Below are positions 55,366-62,930 of a DNA stretch of 64,000 nucleotides, piece by piece. Made by a program: the position numbers and the translations under genes. How positions within the stretch are numbered: position 1 is the first letter of the stretch; each line of letters starts with the position of its first letter. The DNA comes from Larkinella rosea (lineage in GTDB: Bacteria > Bacteroidota > Bacteroidia > Cytophagales > Spirosomataceae). The notes under the pieces were generated by a model, which searched no databases, was not told the DNA's origin, and saw nothing but the letters and a program-made list of their open reading frames with translations. The DNA lies in the NCBI RefSeq assembly GCF_003858635.1, contig NZ_RQJO01000015.1:310001-374000 (forward strand). The letters run 5' to 3'.

Positions 55366-55774
55366 TATCCTGACGTAAACGCGAAATAAAATCAGTTACC
55401 TGCTGCCGGGCCAGATTGGTCAGAATTGACGTCACGATCCCGGTAATTGCACCACCGATTGCCGACCGTGCGGGAGCTTCTTCAGCGGCTTTAGCCGCCC
55501 GTCGCGCGTGCGCCCGGGTGCTTTCACCAACCTCTTCATAGTCGTCTTCATCGTAGTTGCTGTCCGATTTATCAGACTTAGGTATCACAATACTGGCAAC
55601 AACGTAGACGGCTAAACAAACTCCCGCCACCAACGCCACAGTTTTACCGACTTCTGCGGCATCCTCTTTCAAGGCTTTGACGTTGGTCTCAATCGAACTT
55701 TTATACTGCTCGGTGGCTTCCATCAACTCAGCCCTTCGGGCCGATGTATCTGAAAAGGGCACATTCGTATCCAT
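55328..55774 (-). CDS. Hypothetical single-span membrane protein
   Basis: Protein of 148 residues, not recognised. An N-terminal charged helical region (about 15-45, EQYKSSIETNVKALKEDAAEV) resembles YtxH/DUF883-type stress proteins. One transmembrane helix follows (about 48-64, ALVAGVCLAVYVVASIV), then an acidic stretch (SNYDEDDYEEVGE), an Ala/Arg-rich helix and a Gly/Ile-rich amphipathic segment (SAIGGAITGIVTSILTNLA). Overlaps GGGP synthase by 38 nt, so the two are likely co-translated. Possible envelope-stress role, unproven. Confidence 0.72.
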   Translation of the reverse strand: MDTNVPFSDTSARRAELMEATEQYKSSIETNVKALKEDAAEVGKTVALVAGVCLAVYVVASIVIPKSDKSDSNYDEDDYEEVGESTRAHARRAAKAAEEAPARSAIGGAITGIVTSILTNLARQQVTDFISRLRQDNATTHTQPGQYP

Positions 55775-55863
55775 AAAATGAGCGTTCTAAAATTAGTAAA
55801 AAAATGGATTGACTTATGATAAAGCGAACTACTTAGTTCGTATTCTAGGGAAAATTATGGTAT

Positions 55864-56289
55864 TTATTCCTTTATTGATCCACTCTCGTTCAACGACTCG
55901 CGCGTTTGGGTCATCAAATCCTGAATGGCTTCGGCCCGTTCTTCGGCTTTCTTCTCCTGGGCATGTTTCAGTATGTTGTAGGTCATCCTCCGAAGCATGC
56001 CTTCTACCGGCCCTTTTGCGAAGGCCCAAATCAGGGTCAGCAATAGGAAAAAACCGGCCACGATCAGGAAGCCCAGGTAACGGCTGTCCAGCACTTCGTT
56101 GAGATAGGCGGCTAACAACGAAAATAAAAAGATGGTCGTGATGGTTACCAGAAATCCGAGCACAATTCCGTGTACGGCATTCAGCGCAATGTTTTCAACC
56201 TGGCTGCGGGTTTCCAGTTTAAATAATTCAATCCGTGCTTCAAGGTATTTGAAGATGCTTTCCCTGATTTCTTCTAGTCGTTCTAACAT
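55864..56289 (-). CDS. Phage-holin-like (Holin-X/DUF1469-type) membrane protein
   Basis: Protein of 141 residues with an amphipathic N-terminal helix (LERLEEIRESIFKYLEARI), two transmembrane segments (about 43-66 and 73-93) and a charged C-terminal helix (KHAQEKKAEERAEAIQDLM). The pattern fits the putative Holin-X / YqjE family found chromosomally next to DUF883/YtxH-like genes. No phage genes are near, so a lysis role is unlikely. Start at 56289 (MLERLEEIRES). Confidence 0.78.
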   Translation of the reverse strand: MLERLEEIRESIFKYLEARIELFKLETRSQVENIALNAVHGIVLGFLVTITTIFLFSLLAAYLNEVLDSRYLGFLIVAGFFLLLTLIWAFAKGPVEGMLRRMTYNILKHAQEKKAEERAEAIQDLMTQTRESLNESGSIKE

Positions 56290-56427
56290 AGCGGTTTGTC
56301 GGTAAAGACTGCTGTAGTAGTACCAATTACGACCCATTTTGTTTGGAAAATGTTTATTAACCAAACCAGTTTTTTACTTCTATTTATCTTATTGGACGAG
56401 AAACTACCCAATAGTCATCGCAATACT

Positions 56428-56460
56428 AAAAAAAATCCCGCTTCATGGATGAAGCGGGAG
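56428..56460 (-). terminator. Rho-independent terminator of the DksA-like gene
   Basis: On the minus strand TCCCGCTTCAT and its exact complement (56459-56449 with 56446-56436) form an 11-bp stem with a 2-nt spacer, followed by a run of eight T. Forty nucleotides after the stop at 56501. Confidence 0.92.
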
Positions 56461-56500
56461 ATTAAAAAAGCCTATTTTCCGGAAACGACTAGGTGTCGCC

Positions 56501-56884
56501 TTACGATCGTTTGAGTTTGGCTTCGATCGTTTGCTGCGTGTGCGGAACTGCCCGCAGCCGTTCTTTCGGAATTAACTTGCCGGTATCGATACAAATACCG
56601 TATGTCCCATTTTTAATTCGAACCAAAGCGGCTTCCAATTGCTGAATAAACTTCTGCTGACGGGCCGCCAGCTGACTGAAGTTTTCGCGCTCGCTGGTAT
56701 CGGCGCCATCTTCCAGCAGTTTGGATGTACCCGACGTATTATCGGTACCGCTATCATTCCGCTTGCTAAGCGTTTCCTTGATGTAATTAAGTTCGTTCCG
56801 GGATGCTTCTAACTTCTGGCTAATCAGCACCTCGAACTCCTTTAGCTCCTCCTCTGAGTACCTTTTCTTGTCTTCCTGAACCAT
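56501..56884 (-). CDS. TraR/DksA family protein with degenerate zinc finger
   Basis: Protein of 127 residues: an N-terminal coiled coil (about 8-85) and a C-terminal DksA-like finger, GTYGICIDTGKLIPKERLRA then VPHTQQTIEAK. Of the four zinc-binding cysteines only the first remains (C-I-D-T and T-I-E-A in place of the Cys pairs), as in cysteine-poor DksA relatives that stay folded without zinc. DksA proteins enter the RNA polymerase secondary channel and modulate transcription with ppGpp. Whether the acidic tip is active here is unclear. Confidence 0.87.
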   Translation of the reverse strand: MVQEDKKRYSEEELKEFEVLISQKLEASRNELNYIKETLSKRNDSGTDNTSGTSKLLEDGADTSERENFSQLAARQQKFIQQLEAALVRIKNGTYGICIDTGKLIPKERLRAVPHTQQTIEAKLKRS

Positions 56885-57218
56885 AGTACTGATCAGCTAG
56901 TTAAGTGGGTGAATATTTTCCGTCGATGAAATAACAAAATTACAACTCTATTGATTCTTTTTCAATCAATAAGACCTACCGTTTAAAAAAAAGTTCAAAA
57001 AATAGTTGTTGGCAAATACCCGGAAATGCCAATCATTATTTGGTGTTATAAGTGCTTGTTTGTGACGTTGTTTGGTATAAAAAACCGGATGTAATACATG
57101 ATTTTGAAACCGGAAATTATACTAATCCCCGAAAAAATAGTTCATAAGTAGTATCGTTGTCTTTTTTGGTAATTTTGCGATGGCGCTTCATCAGATTGCC
57201 AACTAAAAAAATAGTATT
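56885..57218. other. 334-nt AT-rich divergent promoter region without a gene
   Basis: Lies between the DksA-like gene (minus) and glutamate dehydrogenase (plus). It holds a 7-bp inverted repeat ATTGATT/AATCAAT (56950-56956, 56964-56970), nearer the DksA-like gene, and a TAnnTTTG match TAATTTTG (57170-57177) 42 nt before the dehydrogenase ATG. No coding frame or RNA gene is apparent. Confidence 0.5.
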
Positions 57219-58493
57219 ATGGCTTATATAGAACCAGCCCCCATAAAAGATAAAGAGAATCCGCTTGAATCCATGATGTCGCGGTTCGATGCCGCAGCCC
57301 AGCTTCTGGGCGTAACCGAGGAAATGTACTACATCCTGAAGGTTCCGGCGCGGCAGGTGATGGTTGGTTTGCCCATCACGATGGACAATGGATCGATCAA
57401 AGTTTTTGAAGGTCACCGCGTTATTCACTCCACCATTCTGGGGCCGTCGAAAGGCGGCATCCGGCTCGACCCGGCCGTTACGCTCGACGAAGTACGGGCC
57501 TTAGCTGCCTGGATGACCTGGAAATGCGCCGTTGTCGACATTCCGTACGGCGGGGCCAAAGGTGGTATTGCCTGCAACCCGCGCGAGATGTCGGCCGGCG
57601 AAATTGAGCGCCTGATTCGGGCGTATACCGTAGCCATGCTCGACGTTTTCGGCCCCGATCGCGACATTCCGGCCCCGGATATGGGAACCGGCCCGCGCGA
57701 GATGGCGTGGCTCATGGACGAATATTCGAAATCGCGGGGCATGACCATCAACGGCGTCGTGACCGGAAAACCGCTCGTTCTGGGTGGTTCGCTGGGCCGC
57801 ACCGAGGCCACGGGGCGGGGTGTTACCGTCGCGGCACTGTCGGCGATGGACAAACTCCGCATGAATCCGTATCGCTCGTCGGCGGCTGTGCAGGGTTTTG
57901 GCAACGTCGGTTCGTTTGCGGCTGAACTGCTGCACGAACGCGGTGTTACGGTTATGGCGATCAGCGACGTGACGGGCGGTTATTACAACGATCGGGGTAT
58001 CGACATCAGCGCGGCTCTGGCCTACCGGAACGCCAACAAAGGGACACTGGAAGGTTTCAACGGTGCCGAGCGCATTTCAAACGAAGAACTGCTGGCATTG
58101 CCGGTCGATGTGCTGGTTCCGGCGGCTAAGGAAGACGTTATTACGGCCGAAAACGCCGATTCCATTCAGGCGAAAATGATCGTGGAAGGTGCCAACGGCC
58201 CTACTTCGGCCAGCGCCGACGATATCATCAACGAAAAAGGAATTATGGTAGTGCCGGACATTCTGGCCAACGCCGGGGGCGTAACGGTTTCGTATTTTGA
58301 GTGGGTTCAAAACCGCATCGGGTATAAATGGACGCTCGACCGGATCAATCGCCGGGCCGACCGCAACATGAAAGACGCGTTCGACCGCGTCTTCGAAACG
58401 TCCCAGAAATACAAGGTTTCGATGCGACTGGCGGCTTACATCGTCGCCATCGACAAAGTGGCCAGCACCTATAAATTCCGGGGCGGTTATTGA
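57219..58493 (+). CDS. Glu/Leu/Phe/Val-type glutamate dehydrogenase
   Basis: Cytosolic NAD(P)-dependent glutamate dehydrogenase of 424 residues. GPSKGGIRLDPAVTLDEV (about 76-93) with the substrate Lys, the catalytic Lys in IPYGGAKGGI (about 108-117), and the Rossmann loop VQGFGNVGSFAAELL (about 223-237) are visible. Length and motifs fit the hexameric GDH group rather than leucine dehydrogenase. Cofactor preference is not certain. Single gene with its own promoter and terminator. Confidence 0.94.
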   Translation: MAYIEPAPIKDKENPLESMMSRFDAAAQLLGVTEEMYYILKVPARQVMVGLPITMDNGSIKVFEGHRVIHSTILGPSKGGIRLDPAVTLDEVRALAAWMTWKCAVVDIPYGGAKGGIACNPREMSAGEIERLIRAYTVAMLDVFGPDRDIPAPDMGTGPREMAWLMDEYSKSRGMTINGVVTGKPLVLGGSLGRTEATGRGVTVAALSAMDKLRMNPYRSSAAVQGFGNVGSFAAELLHERGVTVMAISDVTGGYYNDRGIDISAALAYRNANKGTLEGFNGAERISNEELLALPVDVLVPAAKEDVITAENADSIQAKMIVEGANGPTSASADDIINEKGIMVVPDILANAGGVTVSYFEWVQNRIGYKWTLDRINRRADRNMKDAFDRVFETSQKYKVSMRLAAYIVAIDKVASTYKFRGGY

Positions 58494-58506
58494 GTAAAAA
58501 TGCACG

Positions 58507-58573
58507 GATTTCAGTCTACAAAGGAGAAAACTCAGGCGGTTTTCTTCCAATGTGGACTGAAATCTTTGTTTTT
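58507..58573 (+). terminator. Long-stem terminator after glutamate dehydrogenase
   Basis: 58507-58520 pairs with 58551-58564 (GATTTCAGTCTACA and complement, one G-U pair). An inner stem GGAGAAAAC/GTTTTCTTCC with one bulge continues it, and TTTGTTTTTA follows. Confidence 0.75.
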
Positions 58574-58674
58574 AGGCGTAGTGAATGTCGCCCGCGAATT
58601 GGAGCCAATGTACTTTGTTTCGTACCTTCACCGCTCTACCCATCTTTAGAAGAAGCAACTGATTTTCCATTCGT

Positions 58675-59334
58675 ATGACTATCCACAAGGAAGGATATCA
58701 AATTTTGTTCTGGACAGCCCTTATTCTGTTAGCAGTCAATCTTTTATCCATCTTCTATCTGTTCACCGGTAACCAAACGGCCAGTACGCTCATTCTCGTT
58801 GTCAGTCTGGTGCTGTTCTTTTTGGTTCTGCAATTTTTCCGGAAACCGCGCCGAACTACGCCGTTGAACGATCAGCACGTCATTTCGCCCTGCGATGGCA
58901 CGGTGGTCGTGATTGAGGAAGTAAACGAACCGGAATATTTCAAAGCTCCGCGCCGGCAGGTGTCCATTTTCATGTCGCCGTTGAACGTCCACATTAATTT
59001 TTATCCCGTCACCGGCACCGTCAACTACGTCAAATACTATCCCGGAAAATACCTGGTTGCCTGGCATCCGAAATCGAGCACCGAAAACGAACGGACTTCC
59101 GTGGTGGTCAAGGCCAAAACCGGAGCCGAAATTCTCCTCCGCCAGATTGCCGGGGCGCTCGCCCGCCGGATTGTGTGGTACGCCAAAGAAGGCCAGCAGG
59201 TGCAGCAGGGCCACGAGTTGGGCTTCATCAAATTCGGTTCGCGGGTCGACCTGTTCCTGCCACTGGATGCAGAAGTGAAAGTAAAGATTGGCGAGAAAAC
59301 GCAGGGCGGCATTACGGTGATCGCGGATTTGTAA
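58675..59334 (+). CDS. psd: Phosphatidylserine decarboxylase family protein
   Basis: Membrane-bound pyruvoyl enzyme of 219 residues forming phosphatidylethanolamine. Two N-terminal transmembrane helices (about 11-28 and 34-54) precede the catalytic domain: VISPCDGTVVVIEE (about 67-80), SIFMSPLNVHINFYPVTG (about 98-115) and the self-cleavage site GFIKFGSRVDLFLP (Gly-Ser, about 189-202). It is the short archaeal/Bacteroidota-type Psd. Confidence 0.93.
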   Translation: MTIHKEGYQILFWTALILLAVNLLSIFYLFTGNQTASTLILVVSLVLFFLVLQFFRKPRRTTPLNDQHVISPCDGTVVVIEEVNEPEYFKAPRRQVSIFMSPLNVHINFYPVTGTVNYVKYYPGKYLVAWHPKSSTENERTSVVVKAKTGAEILLRQIAGALARRIVWYAKEGQQVQQGHELGFIKFGSRVDLFLPLDAEVKVKIGEKTQGGITVIADL

Positions 59335-59405
59335 CTGGTAGCCAGTGACTAATTACGGTTTGATTCGTTAAATGAATCAAACCCGCTGCTAAACGTTACC
59401 TGCTT

Positions 59406-59782
59406 ATGAAAACCGTATATGAAGCCCGACATTACCTTGATAATGCGAGAGAAATCCTGCGCGAGAAAGCCAGGAAAGAAGACGGTTATTATCAGGATAC
59501 GAAATACGTCAAGATGGCGGGCCATACCGCTTACGCGGGCGTTCTGGTCGCTTTAGACGGTTTTCTGGGTAAAAAAGGAAAGACCGGAAAGACGTTGACT
59601 GGTATAAACAGCAGCTTTCTCCCCTGGATAAACAGCTGCTGAATGCATTCATTGGAGCTTATTACACAGTATATTTATCCATGTCACATACTGGAAACCC
59701 TAGCCCAGATGTAGCGGCTGCCGGGTTGACCGAGGCAGAAAAGATCATCAAGTAGGTTGAAAACCGGGTGAGTGGAGCATAA
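59406..59782 (+). pseudogene. DUF5618 family pseudogene (frameshift plus in-frame stop)
   Basis: The first 55 codons (ATG at 59406) match the intact copy at 23221 closely (YLDNAREILREKA, GYYQDTKYVKMAG, AYAGVLVALDGFL). The frame is then lost at an A6 run (59571-59576). Reading resumes in another frame as KRKDRKDVDWYKQQL to AAAGLTEAEKIIK. There TAG (59753-59755) replaces the Trp codon found in the intact copy (IIHWVEQR), and VENR continues to TAA at 59780. Two independent lesions make a true pseudogene likelier than a sequencing error. Confidence 0.85.
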
Positions 59783-59788
59783 CCGGAC

Positions 59789-61075
59789 TTACTTCCCGGC
59801 TTTCGGTTCGTACACCTTCCCATTCTTAATCACCAGTTTTACATCAAAAAGACTCCGGGCGAAATCGGTTTCCAGATCCCCGTTGAAAACCGCTAAGTCG
59901 GCTTTCATCCCTTTCTTGATGGTTCCCACGCGGTCGCTGATTCTCAACGCTTTGGCCGCATGGACTGTGGCATATTGCAGGACCCTGGCAGCTGACATTC
60001 CCGCTTCGAAATAAGCCAGCAAAACGTCGACGGCACCCGCGCCCCGCGCAATGGTGGTGATATCCGTATAAAAATCGGCTCCTGCCACAATCATAACGCC
60101 CTTTTGCTCCGCCCGTTTGAGCCGGTCGTGCACGCTGTTGAGAAAACCGTTCGCATACTCCTCACCTTCTTTGCCCTTCATACCAATGCCAATCACCATT
60201 TTCAGGGCGTTTTGCCGGGACATATCGGTCGGAACCAGATACGTTCCGCGCTGACTCATCAACGCTAATGTGCTGTCGGAAAGGCTGTAGCCGTGTTCAA
60301 TGCCATCCACACCCGCCAGCACCGCATCACGGGCCGACTCGTCGGTGGTGGCATGGGCCGTTACCGGAAGCTGGTTGCGGTGAGCGGTTTTCACAATTAC
60401 GGCAATTTCGTCGGGAGCCAGTACGCGTTTATCGGTATTCATCGCCACTTTAATGACATTGACGCCGTGCGCAACGTGTTCCATAACAGCCGCTTCGGCA
60501 TCTTGAACGCCCCTGACAACCCGGTATTCCTGATTGATCACAAAACTGTCGGCGGGGAAAAGTTTGCCAAACTGACCGCCCGGCGGACTAATGATCGGCC
60601 CCGAAACATGCAGATCCGGCCCGGGTTCCTGCCCGCTGTTGAGCAGCTTTTGCAGCCGGACATCCAGGTATTGTCCCGAATTACCCACATCGCGCACGGT
60701 CGTAAAACCCGCTTCCAGGTTTTCTTTCGCAAATCCCAACCCCTGCCGGATGCGTTCGTCGGCGGGGACTTTCGACGCGTCGGCCAGGCCGTTTTGGGTT
60801 TGTTTCTGGTGAATCAGCAGGTGCGTGTGGGCGTCCATCAAACCGGGTGTTACCGTGCAACGGCCGAGGTCGATCACCCGGGCACCGGACGGTTTACGTA
60901 ACTTGTTGCCAACCTGCGTGATGACGCCATTTTCAATCAATATGTCCTGGTTTTGTCGGAAAATCTGTTTCTCCGAATCGTAGATTTTGCCGGTACGAAG
61001 CAAAAGAGTTTCATTCGGCTGTTGAGCAAGGGCAAAAGAAGAAATGCACAGGAGCAGAAGGATTACGTGTTGCAT
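59789..61075 (-). CDS. Secreted amidohydrolase family protein (imidazolonepropionase-like)
   Basis: Protein of 428 residues with signal peptide MQHVILLLLCISSFALAQ. Metal-dependent hydrolase motifs: MDAHTHLLIH (His83, His85), TTVRDVGNSG, the His in PVTAHATTDES, GVDGIEHGYSL, and GADFYTDI with the metal Asp. Similar exported amidohydrolases cleave Xaa-Pro dipeptides or cyclic imides; substrate unknown. Start at 61075; upstream frame lacks a signal sequence. The 253 nt upstream hold no recognisable gene. Confidence 0.88.
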   Translation of the reverse strand: MQHVILLLLCISSFALAQQPNETLLLRTGKIYDSEKQIFRQNQDILIENGVITQVGNKLRKPSGARVIDLGRCTVTPGLMDAHTHLLIHQKQTQNGLADASKVPADERIRQGLGFAKENLEAGFTTVRDVGNSGQYLDVRLQKLLNSGQEPGPDLHVSGPIISPPGGQFGKLFPADSFVINQEYRVVRGVQDAEAAVMEHVAHGVNVIKVAMNTDKRVLAPDEIAVIVKTAHRNQLPVTAHATTDESARDAVLAGVDGIEHGYSLSDSTLALMSQRGTYLVPTDMSRQNALKMVIGIGMKGKEGEEYANGFLNSVHDRLKRAEQKGVMIVAGADFYTDITTIARGAGAVDVLLAYFEAGMSAARVLQYATVHAAKALRISDRVGTIKKGMKADLAVFNGDLETDFARSLFDVKLVIKNGKVYEPKAGK

Positions 61076-61328
61076 GAAATGGAGTGGTTTAAAAACATTG
61101 ATCCGCTTTGCCGGGAAAGAGGGGAAAAATGGCATTTCTACTGAATTTTTACGGATAAAGCCTGAAACTCGGGTTTGCGGAGATCGTTTATTTCATAATT
61201 ACTTATTTACTGACCCTTCGATATTTGGAACCACCCACTTCGTAGCCCTATCTTCACATTTTCGTTAGAAAAGAAGATCGGAAACACCCAAACGGCCATT
61301 TTCGGAGCCTTAAACACCTGCATTGCGT

Positions 61329-62903
61329 ATGATTTTAATTGTTGATGACAGGCCGGAAAATATTCTTCCTCTAAAGAAAATCCTTGAGTTACATAATTTT
61401 ACGGTTGATACGGCCGAATCGGGCGAAGAGGCCTTAAAAAAAGTCCTGAAAGCCAACTATGCCGTGATCATTCTGGATGTGCAAATGCCCGGAATGGATG
61501 GTTTTGAAGTCGCCAATGCCATTGCCGGTTTTAGCAAAGCCAAAGACACGTCCATCATGTTTCTTTCGGCGGTTAATACCGAGAAAAAATTCATTGCCAA
61601 AGGCTATACGTCGGGCGGAGTTGATTATCTAACCAAACCGGTCGATCCCGATATTCTGGTTTTAAAAATAAAAAATCTGCACCGGTTATATCGGCAGCAG
61701 CAGGAATTAAAAGAAACCCAGAAATCGCTCGAAAAAGAAATTGAAGTGCGGAAACAGGCGCAGGAAGAGATTGCCGGACGCATGCAGGAACTCCGGTCGG
61801 TTTTGGCGTCGCTGCCGCAAATGGCCTTTACCATCGGCCCGGATGGCGGTCTCGAATATGTCAACGAACACTGGTTTCTTTATTCCAGCGACCAAACCGC
61901 CTTTCCCCAAACTCATCCCGACGATAAAAAAGTATGCGAAGACTGGGATATTTATTTAAAAAATGGAATCGAGTTTACGCGGGAAATCCGGCTGAAAGAA
62001 CTCGCTACGGGCGATTATAAATACCATTTATTGCGCATATTACCCATTTTTCAACAGGGAAAACCGGCGCGCTGGGTTGGTACGTTTACGGACATCCATC
62101 CGCAGAAATTAGCCGCCGAACTGCTGGAGCAAAAAGTTGAATTACGAACGAAAGAACTCCTGGTTAAAAACCTGGAACTGGAACGAAGCAACCATGAGCT
62201 TCAGCAATTTACCTGGGTTGTTTCGCACGATTTAAAAGAACCGCTTCGGAAAATACAGATTTTGAATGACCTGATTAAAGAAAAGTATTTATCCGGAAAT
62301 TCAGAAGCAATAAGCTACCTCGATCGGTCCATTAATTCATCGGCCAGGATGTCCGGTTTGATCAATGATTTGTTGTCGTATGCCCAGTTATCGACCCCGG
62401 CTTTATTTCAGCCGACTAATTTGAGCCATTTGCTCAACGAAATTCTGGTTGATTTTGACGAAATTATTCATGCCAAAAAAGCCGTAGTTACGATCGACCA
62501 ATTGCCGGTGATCGATACCGTACCCGGGCGCATCCGGCAGGTTTTTCAGAACCTGCTCAGCAATGCACTGAAGTTTTCTAAAAAAGATATCCCACCCGTT
62601 ATTCGCATCACGTCTGAGCGTATTGCCGAAAAAAACGTGGATAGCGAACGGAATCCGGATGGCGGTTTTTATCGTATTGTGGTGAGTGACAACGGGATTG
62701 GATTCGACGAAAAATTCATGGATCGTATTTTTGTCATCTTCCAGCGTTTAACCGACCGGGCGAGTTACGAAGGGACCGGCATTGGTCTGGCTATTGCCAA
62801 GAAAAATATGGATAAACACAATGGAATTATTTCTGCCAGAAGTCAGGTCAATGAAGGTAGCCAATTTATATTGATTTTGCCGATTCACCAGATAAACGAA
62901 TAA
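61329..62903 (+). CDS. Response-regulator/PAS/histidine kinase hybrid protein
   Basis: Soluble protein of 524 residues. Order: receiver domain (1-120, phospho-acceptor Asp50 in IILDVQMPGMDG), coiled coil (about 120-155), PAS domain (about 155-260), HisKA with His300 in WVVSHDLKEPLRKI, and HATPase with N box (NLLSNALKFS), G1 (VSDNGIGFDE) and G2 (GTGIGLAIAKK). The receiver precedes the kinase, the reverse of common hybrids, so it may take input phosphate from another kinase. Start ATG 61329 (a TTG lies 6 nt earlier). Next gene, a membrane sensor, starts 27 nt after the stop and may be its partner. Confidence 0.93.
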   Translation: MILIVDDRPENILPLKKILELHNFTVDTAESGEEALKKVLKANYAVIILDVQMPGMDGFEVANAIAGFSKAKDTSIMFLSAVNTEKKFIAKGYTSGGVDYLTKPVDPDILVLKIKNLHRLYRQQQELKETQKSLEKEIEVRKQAQEEIAGRMQELRSVLASLPQMAFTIGPDGGLEYVNEHWFLYSSDQTAFPQTHPDDKKVCEDWDIYLKNGIEFTREIRLKELATGDYKYHLLRILPIFQQGKPARWVGTFTDIHPQKLAAELLEQKVELRTKELLVKNLELERSNHELQQFTWVVSHDLKEPLRKIQILNDLIKEKYLSGNSEAISYLDRSINSSARMSGLINDLLSYAQLSTPALFQPTNLSHLLNEILVDFDEIIHAKKAVVTIDQLPVIDTVPGRIRQVFQNLLSNALKFSKKDIPPVIRITSERIAEKNVDSERNPDGGFYRIVVSDNGIGFDEKFMDRIFVIFQRLTDRASYEGTGIGLAIAKKNMDKHNGIISARSQVNEGSQFILILPIHQINE

Positions 62904-62930
62904 AAAGACCGGGTTCATAAGCGCGAAGGT

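Noticed and set aside
55864-56289. Holin-like gene considered as a prophage remnant
   Set aside because: No other phage gene is nearby, and the family is common as a chromosomal envelope protein next to YtxH-like genes.
58490-58678. 62-codon open frame between glutamate dehydrogenase and psd
   Set aside because: It is formed largely by the terminator hairpin and has no protein-like pattern.
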